Source of the DNA: an uncultured Lachnospiraceae bacterium
GTDB lineage: Bacteria; Bacillota; Clostridia; Lachnospirales; Lachnospiraceae
Length of the DNA: 64,000 bases
NCBI GenBank assembly: GCA_910589105.1
Contig: CAJUST010000001.1
Coordinates: 1 to 64,000, forward strand
Direction of reading: 5' to 3'
Part shown: piece by piece, positions 1-8,859 of the stretch
How positions within the stretch are numbered: the first letter of the stretch is position 1
Layout: each line of letters starts with the position of its first letter
Program-made: the position numbers and the translations under genes
The notes under the pieces: model-generated
Seen by the model: only the letters and a program-made list of their open reading frames with translations
What the model was told of the DNA's origin: nothing
Database searches by the model: none

Positions 1-82
1 TGTGACAAAAAGAATCCCGTATTTATGCGGGTTCTGGCGTTTCGCAAACGCCTATGATGTTTCATATGTGAAAGGAGCGGCT

Positions 83-1033
83 GTGAAAATAGACAGATTA
101 ATAGGGATTTTGTCCGTATTGCTTCAAAAAGAGACGGTGACAGCCCCATACCTTGCGGAACGGTTTGAGGTGTCCAGACGGACAATCCTTCGGGACATTG
201 AAGATTTATCTAAGGCAGGCATCCCTATACGAACCAGACAAGGGATAGGCGGCGGCATTTCGGTTATGGAAAACTTTAAAATGGATAAAACATTGCTTAC
301 GACTGCGGAAATGCAGGATATTTTGGCGGGTTTGCGAAGTCTTGACAGCGTGAATGGGACAAACCGTTATGGAACGCTGATGGAAAAGCTTTCCGCAGGG
401 TCTTCCGATTTTATGGCAGGAAACCAATCCGTTTTGATTGATTTGTCTTCTTGGTATAAGGACACTCTTGCGCCTAAAATTGAATTAATCCGTTCGTCGA
501 TCGACAGCGGGCGGGAATTGGAATTTAGGTATTATTCTCCAAAAGGGGAATCCAACCGCAGGATAGAGCCTTATTATTTGGTTTTTCGCTGGTCAAGCTG
601 GTATGTTTGGGGATTTTGCAACATCCGGCAGGAATTTCGTCTTTTTAAATTAAACCGGATGGACAGGTTAAGGCAGACGGAACGCGTTTTTGCCAGACGG
701 CAGGCGGCATTTCCGGATTTACGGAATGAGCGTATTTTTTCCGGCGGCATAGAAGTGGAAGCGCTGTTTGAACCGGATTGTAAGTGGCGGCTGATTGAAG
801 ATTTTGGCGTGGACTGTTTCCGTGAGAGACCAGATGGGAAGCTGTTGTTTTCAGCGGATTATACAGATCGGGAAAATTTGATTACATGGCTTTTGTCGTT
901 TCGGGATAAAGTGGTTTTGATACGTCCGGAGGAAATCCGCAATGAACTTTTAGAGGCGCTCCATAAGACAGTAGAACAATATGAAAAGCAGAAAGGAGAT
1001 GAGAGAGAATGGCAAGCAAGCCGGAATTTGTAG
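83..1033 (+). CDS. HTH/WYL-domain transcriptional regulator (YafY/DeoR type)
   Basis: A 316-residue DNA-binding regulator. The N-terminal winged helix (about residues 1-60, with RFEVSRRTILRDIEDL as the recognition helix region) is followed by a WYL-type ligand-sensing region containing EFRYYSPKGE and RIEPYYLVFRWSSWYVWGF. WYL proteins bind small ligands or nucleotides and often act as repressors. I chose the GTG at 83 because AAAGGAG lies five bases upstream and the protein then begins with the usual KIDRLIGIL; the same frame is open to position 2, giving a longer but unlikely start. The stop overlaps the next gene by 25 bases, so it is probably co-transcribed with the TfoX-N and GyrI-like genes. 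The ligand is unknown. Confidence 0.85.
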   Translation: MKIDRLIGILSVLLQKETVTAPYLAERFEVSRRTILRDIEDLSKAGIPIRTRQGIGGGISVMENFKMDKTLLTTAEMQDILAGLRSLDSVNGTNRYGTLMEKLSAGSSDFMAGNQSVLIDLSSWYKDTLAPKIELIRSSIDSGRELEFRYYSPKGESNRRIEPYYLVFRWSSWYVWGFCNIRQEFRLFKLNRMDRLRQTERVFARRQAAFPDLRNERIFSGGIEVEALFEPDCKWRLIEDFGVDCFRERPDGKLLFSADYTDRENLITWLLSFRDKVVLIRPEEIRNELLEALHKTVEQYEKQKGDEREWQASRNL

Positions 1034-1335
1034 AGTATATAGCCGATCAGTTATCGGATGCGGGGAGCATTACTTACCGGAAAATGTTCGGGGAATATGG
1101 ATTGTACTGTGATGGAAAGATTTTTGCCTTGATATGTGAAGATGAGTTGTTTATTAAGGTGACGGACGCGGGTAAACGGCTGTCATCAGATTTGCCCCAA
1201 AAGGCGCCATATCAGGGAGCGAAGCCATATTTTCTGATAGAGGATACAGACAGTCGGGAGTGGCTGACGGAATTTGTAGTGGAAACGGTAAAGGAACTTC
1301 CGGAACCGAAGAAAAAGAAGGGGAAGAAATCGTAA
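1009..1335 (+). CDS. TfoX N-terminal domain protein
   Basis: A 108-residue cytoplasmic protein that matches the TfoX_N fold alone: YIADQLSDAG, then ITYRKMFGEYGLYCDGKIFALI and the basic tail KKKKGKKS. In Proteobacteria this domain is part of the competence regulator TfoX/Sxy; stand-alone Firmicutes copies have no firmly known role. The start lies inside the end of the WYL regulator gene behind GGAGATGAGAG, and the GyrI-like gene begins two bases after its stop, so the three genes look translationally coupled. Family assignment is confident; function is not. Confidence 0.8.
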   Translation: MASKPEFVEYIADQLSDAGSITYRKMFGEYGLYCDGKIFALICEDELFIKVTDAGKRLSSDLPQKAPYQGAKPYFLIEDTDSREWLTEFVVETVKELPEPKKKKGKKS

Positions 1336-1336
1336 T

Positions 1337-1963
1337 ATGGCATATGATTTTAAAAAAGAGCAGAAACAATTCTATCTGCCGCCAAAGAAACCGCATATAG
1401 TTGATGTGCCTTCGATGAATTATATCGCTGTCCGCGGGCATGGGAACCCAAATGAAAAAGAAGGAGAGTATCAGATGGCGATCCAACTTTTATATGCGGT
1501 TGCTTTTACCATAAAGATGAGCAAAAAGGGGAGTTATCATATAGAGAATTATTTTGATTATGTCGTCCCGCCGCTGGAAGGGCTATGGTGGCAGGAAGGC
1601 AGAAGCGAGATGGACATGGCGGATAAAGATTCTTTTTCTTGGATTTCCATGATTCGCCTTCCGGATTTTGTCACAAGGGAAACTTTTAATTGGGCGGTTT
1701 CGGAAGCGGGCAGGAAGAAAGACATGGACGTTTCTAAGGCTTTCTATTATACTTATCAGGAAGGAGTCTGCGTCCAGTGTATGCACACTGGCGGGTATGA
1801 CAGTGAAACGGAAACGCTGTCCGCCATGGAAGCGTTTCTGGACGAAAACGGCATGCAAAAGGATTTATCGGGTATGCGGCGCCATCATGAAATTTATTTA
1901 AGCGATCCGAGGCGATGCAGAGAAGACAGGCTAAGGACAGTTTTGCGCATTCCGGTTTTGTAG
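1337..1963 (+). CDS. GyrI-like small-molecule-binding domain protein
   Basis: A 208-residue protein resembling the single-domain GyrI-like (SRPBCC/SOUL-related) proteins. The N-terminal part carries the characteristic VDVPSMNYIAVRGHGNP segment and the middle carries YVVPPLEGLWWQEG. Members bind hydrophobic or cationic small molecules, and a few act as hydrolases of toxic compounds. Nothing here identifies the substrate. It starts two bases after the TfoX-N stop and ends 24 bases before the DUF1848 gene, continuing the small operon with the WYL regulator. Confidence 0.75.
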   Translation: MAYDFKKEQKQFYLPPKKPHIVDVPSMNYIAVRGHGNPNEKEGEYQMAIQLLYAVAFTIKMSKKGSYHIENYFDYVVPPLEGLWWQEGRSEMDMADKDSFSWISMIRLPDFVTRETFNWAVSEAGRKKDMDVSKAFYYTYQEGVCVQCMHTGGYDSETETLSAMEAFLDENGMQKDLSGMRRHHEIYLSDPRRCREDRLRTVLRIPVL

Positions 1964-1987
1964 AATTTACGATAAGGCAGGGTAGAT

Positions 1988-2905
1988 ATGGTTTTAAGCG
2001 TAAGCAGAAGGACTGACGTGCCGAATTATTATTCCGGCTGGTTTTTAAATAGGTTAAAAGAAGGCTATTTCGATGTGAGAAATCCAATGAACCCGCATCA
2101 GATTAGCAGAATTGAGACTTCTCCTGATCTTGTGGATTGTATTGTATTCTGGACAAAAAATCCATTAAATTTAATGGGGCGCCTGAATGAGTTGCGGGAG
2201 TATATGTATTATTTCCAGTTTACGCTAACGGGGTATTCAGGAGAGGTTGAGCCGAATCTGCCTGATAAAAAAAGGGTATTGGTTCCGGCGTTTCAGAATT
2301 TATCGGAAACGCTTGGAAAAGAGCGGGTGATCTGGCGTTATGACCCTGTTTTTTTCAGCAAAAACTATACAATGCAATTTCATTTAAAAGCATTTGGGGA
2401 ACTTGCATCCATGTTGAAAGGTTATACGCAGAGAGTTGTCATAAGTTTTCTAGATCTGTATGCAAAAATAAAACGCAATATGGCAGAGCTTGGATTGGAA
2501 GAAATATCCGAGGGGGATTATTTCTTACTTGCGCGGCAGATGGCAGAAATAGCGGCGGAAAACCATATGCAGATCGAAACGTGCTCGGAAGGCATGGACT
2601 TAACGGAGTTTGGCATCCGGCGCGGAAGCTGTATTGACAAAGAGCTTATAGAACGGCTGACAGGCGCTGCCTTAAATGGCAAAAAGGATAAATGCCAAAG
2701 GGATTTGTGTGAATGTTTGGAAAGTGTGGAAGTGGGGACATATCATACCTGCCTGACCGGATGTAAATATTGTTACGCTAACTTTAGTGATAAAAAGGTA
2801 AAAGACATGATAAAAGGATTCCAGCCGGATTCGTCTCTGTTATGCGGAAGCATACAGCCGGAGGATAAGCTTACAATCCGAAAAGTCAGGTCGTTGAGAA
2901 AGTAA
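1988..2905 (+). CDS. DUF1848 family protein
   Basis: A 305-residue protein of the DUF1848 family. It shows the family's N-terminal VLSVSRRTDVPNYYSGWFLNRL, the central FWTKNP and FQFTLTGY segments, and a C-terminal cysteine cluster (DLCECLESVEVGTYHTC followed by GCKYCYANF) that looks like a metal or Fe-S ligand set reminiscent of radical SAM-like folds. The biochemical role of the family is not established. It is the last gene of the WYL-led group; a hairpin follows about 30 bases after the stop. Confidence 0.8.
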   Translation: MVLSVSRRTDVPNYYSGWFLNRLKEGYFDVRNPMNPHQISRIETSPDLVDCIVFWTKNPLNLMGRLNELREYMYYFQFTLTGYSGEVEPNLPDKKRVLVPAFQNLSETLGKERVIWRYDPVFFSKNYTMQFHLKAFGELASMLKGYTQRVVISFLDLYAKIKRNMAELGLEEISEGDYFLLARQMAEIAAENHMQIETCSEGMDLTEFGIRRGSCIDKELIERLTGAALNGKKDKCQRDLCECLESVEVGTYHTCLTGCKYCYANFSDKKVKDMIKGFQPDSSLLCGSIQPEDKLTIRKVRSLRK

Positions 2906-2938
2906 GAGGAGTTGTTATAATATATTTACTGTATGCAG

Positions 2939-2974
2939 TATATGGAATAAGACATAAGTTGTCTTATCCATATA
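2939..2974. terminator. Hairpin after the DUF1848 gene, possible terminator
   Basis: The arms TATATGGAATAAGACA and TGTCTTATCCATATA pair around a short loop with one bulged base. The following sequence is only moderately T-rich (TTGCTTTT), so termination is plausible but not certain. Confidence 0.45.
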
Positions 2975-3029
2975 TTGCTTTTAAGATGTATTTTGTAACA
3001 GATCTAACGTTTATATTATATGCCTCTAA

Positions 3030-3058
3030 TTGACAAAATAACATTTACTGCCTATAAT
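3030..3058 (+). promoter_or_regulatory. Consensus sigma-A promoter of tyrS
   Basis: TTGACA at 3030-3035 and TATAAT at 3053-3058 are separated by 17 bases. The leader to the tyrS start is only about 30 bases, leaving no space for a T-box aptamer. Confidence 0.85.
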
Positions 3059-3093
3059 AAGCGAATACAAGCGGCTGTAAAAGGGAGGAAATT

Positions 3094-4317
3094 ATGACAG
3101 TATATGAAGAATTAGTGGCAAGAGGGCTGATTGCCCAAATAACGGATGAAGATGAAATCAAAGAAATGATAAATAATGGAAAAGCCGTATTTTATATCGG
3201 GTTTGACCCGACGGCGGATAGCCTTCACGTCGGCCATTTTATGGCGCTCTGCCTGATGAAACGCCTGCAGATGGCGGGCAACAGGCCAATCGCGCTGATT
3301 GGAGGCGGAACAGCGCGTATCGGAGACCCTTCAGGGCGCAGTGATTTGCGTCAGATGATGACGCCGGAGACGATCCAGCATAATTGCGACTGCTTTAAGA
3401 AGCAGATGAGCCGCTTTATTGATTTTTCTGAAGGCAAAGCGCTGATGGTAAACAATGCGGACTGGCTGTTGGAGTTAAACTATATTGATGTATTGCGGGA
3501 TATTGGAACGCATTTTTCCGTAAACCGTATGTTGACTGCGGAATGTTATAAACAGCGTATGGAAAAAGGCTTAAGCTTTTTGGAATTTAACTATATGATT
3601 ATGCAGAGCTACGACTTTTATGTTTTATACCAGAAATATGGATGCAACATGCAGTTTGGCGGCGACGACCAGTGGAGCAATATGCTTGGCGGCACGGAAC
3701 TAATCCGCCGGAAACTGGGCAAAGACGCGTATGCCATGACGATTAATTTATTGTTAAATTCAGAAGGGAAAAAAATGGGCAAAACGCAGTCGGGGGCGGT
3801 ATGGCTTGATCCGGCTAAAACATCTCCCTTTGAATTTTACCAGTACTGGAGGAATGTGTCTGACGCTGATGTGCATAAATGTATGAAAATGCTGACGTTT
3901 CTCCCGCTTAAGGAAATTGAAGCGATGGAACATTGGGAAGGCAGCCAGTTAAACCGCGCCAAGGAAATCCTTGCGTTTGAGTTGACAAGTCTCGTGCATG
4001 GAGAAGAAGAAGCGAAAAAAGCCGATGAAAGCGCAAAAGCTTTATTTGCTGGGAAAAACGCGGCGGATATGCCGACAGTGGAAATTTCGGATGCTGATTT
4101 GCGTAATGGCGGCATTGATATTTTAGGGCTGCTCGTAAGTTCGTCCTTAGCCGCTTCCAGAGCGGAAGCGCGGCGGAATGTAGAACAGGGCGGCGTTATG
4201 GTCAATGGTGAAAAAGTAACGGATATTCATACATCGTATACGCCACAGGATATTATGGAGAACGATTTCATATTAAAACGCGGCAAAAAGAAATTTTGTA
4301 AAGTGATCTATAAGTAA
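3094..4317 (+). CDS. tyrS: Tyrosyl-tRNA synthetase
   Basis: A 407-residue class I aminoacyl-tRNA synthetase that charges tRNA-Tyr in the cytoplasm. The signature HVGH is at residues 45-48 and the KMSKS-equivalent KMGKT is near 227-231, followed by an anticodon-binding region and a C-terminal S4 RNA-binding domain (about 340-400, containing SRAEARRNVEQGGVMVNGEKV). The length is typical. AAGGGAGG lies just upstream of the ATG. It is transcribed alone from a strong promoter and ends in an intrinsic terminator. Many Firmicutes tyrS genes are under T-box control; this one shows no T-box. Confidence 0.97.
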   Translation: MTVYEELVARGLIAQITDEDEIKEMINNGKAVFYIGFDPTADSLHVGHFMALCLMKRLQMAGNRPIALIGGGTARIGDPSGRSDLRQMMTPETIQHNCDCFKKQMSRFIDFSEGKALMVNNADWLLELNYIDVLRDIGTHFSVNRMLTAECYKQRMEKGLSFLEFNYMIMQSYDFYVLYQKYGCNMQFGGDDQWSNMLGGTELIRRKLGKDAYAMTINLLLNSEGKKMGKTQSGAVWLDPAKTSPFEFYQYWRNVSDADVHKCMKMLTFLPLKEIEAMEHWEGSQLNRAKEILAFELTSLVHGEEEAKKADESAKALFAGKNAADMPTVEISDADLRNGGIDILGLLVSSSLAASRAEARRNVEQGGVMVNGEKVTDIHTSYTPQDIMENDFILKRGKKKFCKVIYK

Positions 4318-4326
4318 AGGAAAGAG

Positions 4327-4366
4327 GGTGGAAAAGACGGCGGATTACATCTTTTCCACCTTTTTT
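4327..4366 (+). terminator. Intrinsic terminator of tyrS
   Basis: The 11-base arms GGTGGAAAAGA (4327-4337) and TCTTTTCCACC (4350-4360) are followed by six T residues. The downstream arm lies inside the 3' end of the convergent alarmone synthetase gene. Confidence 0.9.
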
Positions 4367-4965
4367 CGCAATTCTAACATCTGTTCGTCAATCTTACTGA
4401 TGACCGCGGAATAGTTTTTTAAATCTTCTTCCGCTTTTCTCATTTCTTCCGGTTTTTTCTTATAACAGATATGGTTATCCACTCCGGCCCAAAAATCCAT
4501 GGCGACAGTGCGGATTTGGAGTTCAACCCGCTGGCATTCCGTTGTTGTCTGGTAGGTGAGCGGAACGTCCATGATTAAATGAAGGCTTTGATAACCGCTT
4601 TTTTTAGGGTTTTTAATATAGTCCTTTTCTTTAATTAATGTAAAATCTTTTTGTTTTTTCATTAGTTCCGCGATCTTATACACATCGTCGCTATACAGGC
4701 ATACGACGCGGATGCCGACAATATCGTTTAATTTTGCAGAAGCGTTTTCAAAGGAAACTTTGTAGCCTTTTTTTACCAGTTTGCGCGCGATGCTTTCCGG
4801 TTTTTTGATTCGGTGCTCTACTTTCTGCATGACGGTGCGTTGATATTTTTCGGAAAGCTCTAAATCAATCATTTTTAACTTAAATTCCACATTTTGGATT
4901 AACCATTCTTTTTTTAAAAGAAATTTGGGGTTCGAAAGCTTTTGGTTTAAACGTTCAAGATACAT
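4345..4965 (-). CDS. Small alarmone synthetase (RelA/SpoT-type (p)ppGpp synthetase)
   Basis: A 206-residue protein consisting of a single RelA/SpoT synthetase domain, so it is a small alarmone synthetase of the RelQ/YjbM kind rather than a full-length Rel. It would transfer pyrophosphate from ATP to GDP or GTP. Visible conserved elements are NDIVGIRVVCLYSDDVYKIA, the loop KNPKKSGYQSLHLIM and the acidic/aromatic VELQIRTVAMDFWAGVDN. No HD hydrolase, TGS or ACT domain is present. It is convergent with tyrS and its 3' end carries half of the tyrS terminator. It is separated by about 240 bases from the divergent Na/Pi transporter. Confidence 0.88.
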   Translation of the reverse strand: MYLERLNQKLSNPKFLLKKEWLIQNVEFKLKMIDLELSEKYQRTVMQKVEHRIKKPESIARKLVKKGYKVSFENASAKLNDIVGIRVVCLYSDDVYKIAELMKKQKDFTLIKEKDYIKNPKKSGYQSLHLIMDVPLTYQTTTECQRVELQIRTVAMDFWAGVDNHICYKKKPEEMRKAEEDLKNYSAVISKIDEQMLELRKKVEKM

Positions 4966-5109
4966 AGCCGCTCCTATTTTGATTCATTTCTAACTTTTTT
5001 TGTTTTGGCAATCTGTCGGAATGGGAAGTGAGACCATTAACATATTTATGCAAAAAATAAAAAAACATTCCTAATTTTTTGTGTTTTTCACGATTTTTTT
5101 ATTTCCATC

Positions 5110-5138
5110 TTCCAGCTTTAGCAGTTATCCGTTATAAT
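5110..5138 (+). promoter_or_regulatory. Probable sigma-A promoter of the Na/Pi transporter
   Basis: A TATAAT at 5133-5138 lies 17 bases downstream of a weak -35 (TTCCAG, 5110-5115). It is the only good -10 in the gap before the gene. Confidence 0.5.
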
Positions 5139-5205
5139 GCTTTTGGATAAGGGTTTTTTAATTGGTTATACTTTAAAAATAAGTAATCTTTGAGGAGAAC
5201 AGAAC

Positions 5206-6978
5206 ATGGATATTTTTGGCATACTGACATTGATTGGCGGTTTGGCGCTGTTTTTGTATGGCATGAGCGTGATGGGCGGCGGTTTGGAGAAGCTTTCCGG
5301 AGGCAGGCTGGAACTGCTGTTGGAGAGGCTTACGTCAAACCCGCTTAAGGCTGTCCTGCTTGGGGCAGGCGTAACGGCAGTGATTCAGTCGTCTTCTGCA
5401 ACGACGGTTATGGTGGTCGGGTTTGTAAACTCCGGCATTATGAAATTGTATCAGGCAATCGGGATCATAATGGGAGCAAATGTTGGGACAACCGTCACAT
5501 CTTGGATTTTAAGCCTGACTGGAGTGGAGGGCGATAATATTTTCGTCCGTCTGTTAAAACCCTCCTCTTTTACGCCTGTATTGGCGTTAATTGGCATTAT
5601 CTTTTATATGTCTGGGAAAAATAATCGGAGAAAAGACGTTGGGGAGATTTTGCTTGGGTTTGCGGTTTTAATGTTTGGAATGGAGTCCATGAGCGGAGCT
5701 GTGAAACCACTTGCGGACGTGCCGGAATTTACGAATATCCTTCTTATGTTCCAAAATCCGGTTTTAGGGGTTTTAGTAGGGGCTGTTTTAACGGCGGTGA
5801 TTCAGTCATCATCGGCATCTGTCGGCATACTACAGGCATTGTCCGTTACGGGCGCATTTACTTATGCTTCCGTAATCCCGATTATTATGGGGCAGAACAT
5901 TGGAACCTGCGTGACGGCGATGCTTTCTGCCGTAGGCGCAAGCAAAAGCGCGAAACGGACGGCATTTGTGCATTTGTACTTTAATTTAATTGGAGCCGTC
6001 ATATTTATGGTCTTGTATTTTGGGTTAAATTCTTTAATTGGATTTCCATTTTCAGATCACACAGTCGGCGGGACGGGGATAGCGCTTGTCCATAGCGTGT
6101 TTAACCTGATGACGACTATCCTGCTCCTTCCATTTATCCATGGGCTGGAGAAAATGGCGTATCTTACGATTCCGGTTTCGGAAGATGAAAAGCAGCCGAT
6201 GGAAGATCTCCAATTTCAGGTGTTGGACGACAGGTTTTTACAAACGCCTGCGTTTGCGATTGAGCAATGCCGGCATTTGGCAAACCAGATGGCGGCGCTG
6301 TCGGAGGAATGTTTCTTAAAGGCGATGCAGTCGCTTTCGGGGTATTCGGCGAATCTTGCAGATGAAGTGGCCGCCCTTGAAAACCGTATTGACGTGTATC
6401 AGGATAAACTGGGCATATATCTGACGAAATTAAGCAGTACAAATTTAGCGTATCAGGACAGCCAGAACGTTTCAATGCTTTTGCACTGCATTACAGACAT
6501 TGAGCGTATTTCCGACCATGCGGTGAACGTGGTGGAATCGGCAGGCGTAATGAATAAGCGGGAGCTTTCCTTTTCGAAAAAAGCGGAGGAAGAAATGGCG
6601 GTGTATACAAGGGCGGTCCAAGATATTTTAGACCGTACCATGCAGGCGTTTATCAATGGAGATGAACGGCAGGCGCTTACCGTGGAACCGCTTGAAGAAG
6701 TCATTGACCAGTTAAATAAAGACATTAAAAAACGCCATATGAAACGTCTGAGAAAAGGGAAATGCACGATTGATTTAGGCTTGATTTTAGCGGAAGTTGC
6801 GACGAATTATGAAAGGGTTGCCGACCATTGTTCAAACATTGCGGTTTGTATGATTCAGGAACAGGACACGGAGCTTGAAGCGCATAGTTATATCACGTAT
6901 CTTAGGGAAGAAGATAATTCATTTGAAAAACAGGTAAGCGTTTTGGAAGAAACGTACCGGCTTGGAAAGAGTAAGTAA
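5206..6978 (+). CDS. Na+/phosphate cotransporter with PhoU-like C-terminal domain
   Basis: A 590-residue NptA/PNaS-family membrane protein that would import phosphate with sodium. The two inverted membrane halves each carry the hallmark QSSS motif (residues 61-64 in AVIQSSSATTVMVVG and about 200-203 in AVIQSSSASVGILQ). Roughly eight hydrophobic segments occupy residues 1-310. The C-terminal part (about 350-565) is helical and PhoU-like, with the paired ERISDHAVNV and ERVADHCSNIA motifs. It is a single gene with its own promoter. Confidence 0.92.
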   Translation: MDIFGILTLIGGLALFLYGMSVMGGGLEKLSGGRLELLLERLTSNPLKAVLLGAGVTAVIQSSSATTVMVVGFVNSGIMKLYQAIGIIMGANVGTTVTSWILSLTGVEGDNIFVRLLKPSSFTPVLALIGIIFYMSGKNNRRKDVGEILLGFAVLMFGMESMSGAVKPLADVPEFTNILLMFQNPVLGVLVGAVLTAVIQSSSASVGILQALSVTGAFTYASVIPIIMGQNIGTCVTAMLSAVGASKSAKRTAFVHLYFNLIGAVIFMVLYFGLNSLIGFPFSDHTVGGTGIALVHSVFNLMTTILLLPFIHGLEKMAYLTIPVSEDEKQPMEDLQFQVLDDRFLQTPAFAIEQCRHLANQMAALSEECFLKAMQSLSGYSANLADEVAALENRIDVYQDKLGIYLTKLSSTNLAYQDSQNVSMLLHCITDIERISDHAVNVVESAGVMNKRELSFSKKAEEEMAVYTRAVQDILDRTMQAFINGDERQALTVEPLEEVIDQLNKDIKKRHMKRLRKGKCTIDLGLILAEVATNYERVADHCSNIAVCMIQEQDTELEAHSYITYLREEDNSFEKQVSVLEETYRLGKSK

Positions 6979-6998
6979 TATAGGCTGTGGGATAGCGG

Positions 6999-7067
6999 CG
7001 GTACGGATAAGGTAAATTTCCGGCTGTTGGAGCGGTATGGATAAGGTAAATTTCTCGATTGTTGGAG
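6999..7067. repeat. Two tandem copies of a 34/35-bp repeat
   Basis: Copy 1 (6999-7032) and copy 2 (7033-7067) share GGATAAGGTAAATTTC and TGTTGGAG, with a few substitutions between. The repeat sits just after the Na/Pi transporter stop and has no obvious coding role. Confidence 0.7.
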
Positions 7068-7144
7068 TGGTGTGAATAACAGGAATCTTTATTATGATAT
7101 GTAAGGGGATCACAGCGTCCGCTTTACGTTTTGCATAAAACAAA

Positions 7145-7237
7145 GGCGCTTCTGCAAGATAGCGGCAATATACAGGATATAGAATTATGGTTAATTAAGA
7201 TCCATAAATGTATATAAGCCAATTTTGCGGAAGCGCC
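7145..7237. repeat. 13-bp inverted repeat with a 67-base loop
   Basis: GGCGCTTCTGCAA (7145-7157) is complementary to TTGCGGAAGCGCC (7225-7237) with one G-T pair. It lies downstream of uxuB on the minus strand and may close the transcription unit, but there is no clear T tract. Confidence 0.5.
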
Positions 7238-7251
7238 TAGCCGTTGCCTAT

Positions 7252-8859
7252 TTAGGCGTATTTTGCAAGTGTTTTTTGCACTGCCCCTTTGCCTTCGCAT
7301 AGTTCTTTAAAGTAGCCGCAAACAGAATCTGCCAGACCTGCTTGGCATAGGTCAACGCCAAAAATGGAAGCGTTGCTTAAAAGCGGCTTTAAGGAATTTG
7401 TATCAAAGTCTTGCCCAAGTTTTATATCCATCACATAGGGACGCACAGAGTTGAGCAGGGGATCAGGGCTTAATTCAAATGCGGTTCCGTTGTCGTCAAT
7501 CCCCATCAGATAGCGGAGCCAGCCGGCAAACACAAGAGAGATGCCTGTCAAATTGCCATCATTGCATGTCCCGTTTGCCAGATACGCTTTTATCGTTTCA
7601 CCAAACCGTACCGACAGTTTCTGTGAAGTGTCTGTTGCAATCCGCTGAGGAGTGTCAGGCATAAACGGGTTTGGGAATCGGATTTGAAGTACGGCGTCGA
7701 TAAATTCTTTGGGATCTAATATTTTGGGGTTCACAACGACGGGAAGCCCTTCTTTATATCCGATTTTTTCCACCAGTTTCCGTAAAGGTTCGTTTTTCAT
7801 TTCTTCTGAAATTAATTGATAGCCTAACAGGCATCCGAAAATCGCGAGCGTTGTATGCAGTGGGTTTAAGCAGGTGCAGACTTTCATTTTTTCCACTTTT
7901 TCAACGGTTTCCCGCGTCGTAAAGATAGGGCCTGCGGATTCAAGCGGAGGCTTTTGGTTTGGAAAGGCGTCTTCAATAATTAAATATTCACATTCCTCTG
8001 CGTTGACAAAAGGGGCGGCATAACTTTTTTTGGCAGTGATGACGGGTTCTAATTCTTCAACGCCGTCTGATTTTAAAATTTCCTCCACGGATGCATCTGG
8101 ACGAGGCGTGATTTTGTCAATCATTGTCCATGGGAACGATACTTGTCTGGGGTCGCTGACATACGCCAGAAATCCCGAATCCGCTTTGCCGCATTTCACC
8201 CAATTTTCCGCGAAAGCATGGATTGCGGCATATAGTTTTTCACCGTTATGGGAACAATTATCCATACTGACCATGGCAATCGGCAGGGAGTCGTTTTTAA
8301 ACCGCGTATATAAGAGTGAAGCCACTTTTCCCATGTAACTTTCCGGTTTATCCGGTCCATTCTTAAAATCGCGTTCCACATCAGAGAGGGTGGTTCCTTT
8401 ACCGTCTATGAGGCTGTAGCCTTTTTCCGTAATTGTAAAAGAGGCCATTTGAAGGCTGTCTTTACAAAAAATTTCCTTTAACCGCGTAAAGTCTTTTTCA
8501 TTGTCGGAATCAAGAGCCAGCGATTCCATGATGCTGCCCACGACTGTTTTTTCGATGCTTCCGTTTGCTTTTAGGGTGGCGAGGATAGATAAATCATCAT
8601 GTGGATGGTTCATCTTTTCGATAATTTCGTAATCATAGCCTTCCGCTACAATCAGCCCTCTGTCAAGGACGCCTTGGTTTAGCAGATTTTGGGCGATATT
8701 TGCCTGATAGGCGCGGAAAAGATTCCCTGCGCCAAAATGAATCCAAAATGGCTGGCGTATTGTCCGTTTCCTTACTTGTTCTCGGTCAAATTCGGGCAGA
8801 TGATAACCAGCATTTTCCCATTCAGACCGGTTTTTCAATCCGTTGTCATTTAACTTCAT
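7252..8859 (-). CDS. uxuB: Fructuronate reductase (mannitol dehydrogenase family)
   Basis: A 535-residue NAD-dependent polyol/hexuronate dehydrogenase. It would interconvert D-fructuronate and D-mannonate in glucuronate catabolism. The N-terminal Rossmann half begins around PFWIHFGAGNLFRAYQANIAQ; the C-terminal half carries the family's catalytic-site segment KVCTCLNPLHTTLAIFGCLLG. Its start overlaps the uxuA stop by 14 bases behind AAAGGAGAACGAC, so the two genes form a translationally coupled uxuA-uxuB pair. Assignment as uxuB rather than another mannitol-type dehydrogenase rests mainly on that pairing. Confidence 0.9.
   Translation of the reverse strand: MKLNDNGLKNRSEWENAGYHLPEFDREQVRKRTIRQPFWIHFGAGNLFRAYQANIAQNLLNQGVLDRGLIVAEGYDYEIIEKMNHPHDDLSILATLKANGSIEKTVVGSIMESLALDSDNEKDFTRLKEIFCKDSLQMASFTITEKGYSLIDGKGTTLSDVERDFKNGPDKPESYMGKVASLLYTRFKNDSLPIAMVSMDNCSHNGEKLYAAIHAFAENWVKCGKADSGFLAYVSDPRQVSFPWTMIDKITPRPDASVEEILKSDGVEELEPVITAKKSYAAPFVNAEECEYLIIEDAFPNQKPPLESAGPIFTTRETVEKVEKMKVCTCLNPLHTTLAIFGCLLGYQLISEEMKNEPLRKLVEKIGYKEGLPVVVNPKILDPKEFIDAVLQIRFPNPFMPDTPQRIATDTSQKLSVRFGETIKAYLANGTCNDGNLTGISLVFAGWLRYLMGIDDNGTAFELSPDPLLNSVRPYVMDIKLGQDFDTNSLKPLLSNASIFGVDLCQAGLADSVCGYFKELCEGKGAVQKTLAKYA

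Noticed and set aside
2..82. N-terminal extension of the WYL regulator from the window start
   Set aside because: The GTG at 83 has AAAGGAG at the right distance and gives the typical N-terminus; the upstream codons look like leader.
2975..3093. T-box riboswitch ahead of tyrS
   Set aside because: The consensus promoter leaves a leader of about 30 bases, and no T-box sequence or specifier stem is visible.
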